A DNA stretch of 64,000 nt from Paludibacter jiangxiensis (GTDB lineage: Bacteria > Bacteroidota > Bacteroidia > Bacteroidales > Paludibacteraceae): positions 744,001-808,000 of the forward strand of contig NZ_BDCR01000001.1 of assembly GCF_001618385.1 (NCBI RefSeq). The letters run 5' to 3'. Shown piece after piece: positions 63,177 to 64,000 of this stretch (the stretch's first letter is position 1; each line of letters opens with the position of its first letter). The notes under the pieces are model-generated. The model ran no database searches and had not been told where the DNA came from. It saw only the letters and a list, made by a program, of their open reading frames with translations. Position numbers and translations under genes: made by a program.

Positions 63177-63230
63177 AATCAATAAAATCAAAGGCTGTTT
63201 CCATCTTCAAATTTTCACATCCCCAAATCC

Positions 63231-64000
63231 TCAAATCGAGGAAAGATGTTCCGATAAATTCATATCCACGGGGCAAGCGCGTGAACAACGGCCACAACCG
63301 GTACAGCCCCTTACGGAAAGACGATCGGGCATATACGAAAATTTGTGCAAAAGGCGTTGCCGCCAGCGTTGAGCCTGCGTCTGACGGGGATTATGTCCCG
63401 AGGTGTGCAGGGTAAACAGTGCGAATCCGCATGAATCCCAGCAACGGAGACGGTTCCCTTTGGTGCCGTGCGCATCTTCCTGAATGTCGAAGCAGGCGCA
63501 GGTAGGACAAACATAGGCACACGCTCCGCAGCCGATGCAGCGTTGCGATTGCGCTTTCCAGATCGGACTCTCGAATGCGGTCTGCAACTTCTCCTGAACG
63601 GTTTTAATATCGAATTTCTCCGGTAACTTCACCAGATATTCCTCCTTTACATCACCACGATCGGCTTCAAAAACGGCCTCATCGGCTTTCACCAAGGCTT
63701 CGCCCTTTTCGGTCAGGATCTCGGCCAGAAAACCGCCGTTAACCGGTGTAAACTGGATATCGCTCCCGGCGGTATTGCCCGGGCCGCCGTTAACGGAAGT
63801 ACAGAAACAGTACTCATCGGCTTTGGTGCAGGCCAGCGTCACCACCACGGTGCGTTGCAGGCGGGCATTGTAGAGTTCGTCTTTGTAATCCCAGTTAAAG
63901 ATCGCTCCCAGCGGATTGAATCCGGCAGCATCGCAGGGATGCAGGCCGAACACCACCGTTTCAGGATAGGCGTTCAGGTCGGCATTTTCGAGTTGAACCT
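63231..64000 (-). CDS. 4Fe-4S dicluster electron-transfer subunit (hydrogenase beta-like), partial
   Basis: The frame is open to the right edge (VQLENADLNAYPETVVFGLHPCDAAGF), so the N-terminus is missing; a GTG at 63956 is not the start. Two ferredoxin-type clusters: CIGCGACAYVCPTCACF and CTGCGRCSRACPVD. The opening VFGLHPCDAAGFNPLG is the cysteine-bearing segment of the AsrA/HydB group. Such proteins relay electrons between an NAD(P)-flavin subunit and another redox centre, as in sulfhydrogenases or anaerobic sulfite reductase. The gene ends 54 bp before the four-helix-bundle gene. Confidence 0.88.
   Translation of the reverse strand, partial: VQLENADLNAYPETVVFGLHPCDAAGFNPLGAIFNWDYKDELYNARLQRTVVVTLACTKADEYCFCTSVNGGPGNTAGSDIQFTPVNGGFLAEILTEKGEALVKADEAVFEADRGDVKEEYLVKLPEKFDIKTVQEKLQTAFESPIWKAQSQRCIGCGACAYVCPTCACFDIQEDAHGTKGNRLRCWDSCGFALFTLHTSGHNPRQTQAQRWRQRLLHKFSYMPDRLSVRGCTGCGRCSRACPVDMNLSEHLSSI

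Noticed and set aside
1-64000. CRISPR arrays, tRNA or rRNA genes, insertion sequences with transposase
   Set aside because: No regular direct-repeat/spacer series, no cloverleaf with T-loop and anticodon context, and no transposase or integrase frame could be found by reading.

Overview
The window comes from a member of the Bacteroidota, most likely order Bacteroidales. The evidence is two SusC/SusD pairs, an ECF sigma/FecR pair, many secreted carbohydrate-active enzymes with Bacteroidota-type signal peptides, and repeated -7 promoter elements of the form TAnnTTTG. I could not fix genus or species by eye.
Layout. (1) 1-8173, plus strand: a pectin-degradation operon, cut by the window start: a TIM-barrel hydrolase, GH43, PL10 pectate lyase, divergent CE8 pectinesterase, GH105 unsaturated uronyl hydrolase and a two-domain esterase interrupted by an in-frame amber codon. 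(2) 8351-20924: GH25 lysozyme, TPR protein, HxlR regulator facing a cupin + QorB-like reductase, MFS exporter, MetY, lipoprotein, FolE, phosphoglycerate kinase, TlpA-like thioredoxin protein. (3) 20925-28981: an orphan SusC/SusD pair with a long leader, a TPR protein and a lipoprotein. (4) 28992-44695: CE8 pectinesterase, glycerophosphodiesterase, then a minus-strand polysaccharide utilisation locus (ECF sigma, FecR, SusC with STN domain, SusD, GH29, GH43-like, GH51) and a divergent SASA esterase. (5) 44716-47403: an AT-rich insert with an AAA_13/RloC-like ATPase, bracketed by two near-identical terminator hairpins. (6) 47437-53852: a TetR-controlled RND efflux operon. (7) 53853-57707: repeat-rich spacer with a small secreted protein and a truncated nucleoside deaminase, then topoisomerase III. 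(8) 57945-64000: two flavin reductase-like proteins, AraC and HxlR regulators, a YhdH-type oxidoreductase, and an iron-sulfur/flavin electron-transfer pair split by a four-helix-bundle gene and cut by the window end.
How it works together. Regions 1 and 4 look like a pectin/arabinan/fucosylated-glycan programme: esterases strip methyl and acetyl groups, the lyase cuts homogalacturonan, GH105 removes unsaturated uronic acids, and GH43/GH51/GH29 remove arabinose and fucose; SusC/SusD import oligosaccharides.
The most interesting signal is a pair of related, unlabelled small RNAs, each antisense to the leader of one SusC gene (21841-21951 minus; 41168-41282 plus). They share a -7 element, a 16-nt 5' segment (ATCAAAACGATACACC), a central hairpin with different sequence but the same shape, and a similar terminator. 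The second is the AAA_13 ATPase insert, a candidate anticodon-nuclease-like defence gene at a duplicated terminator.
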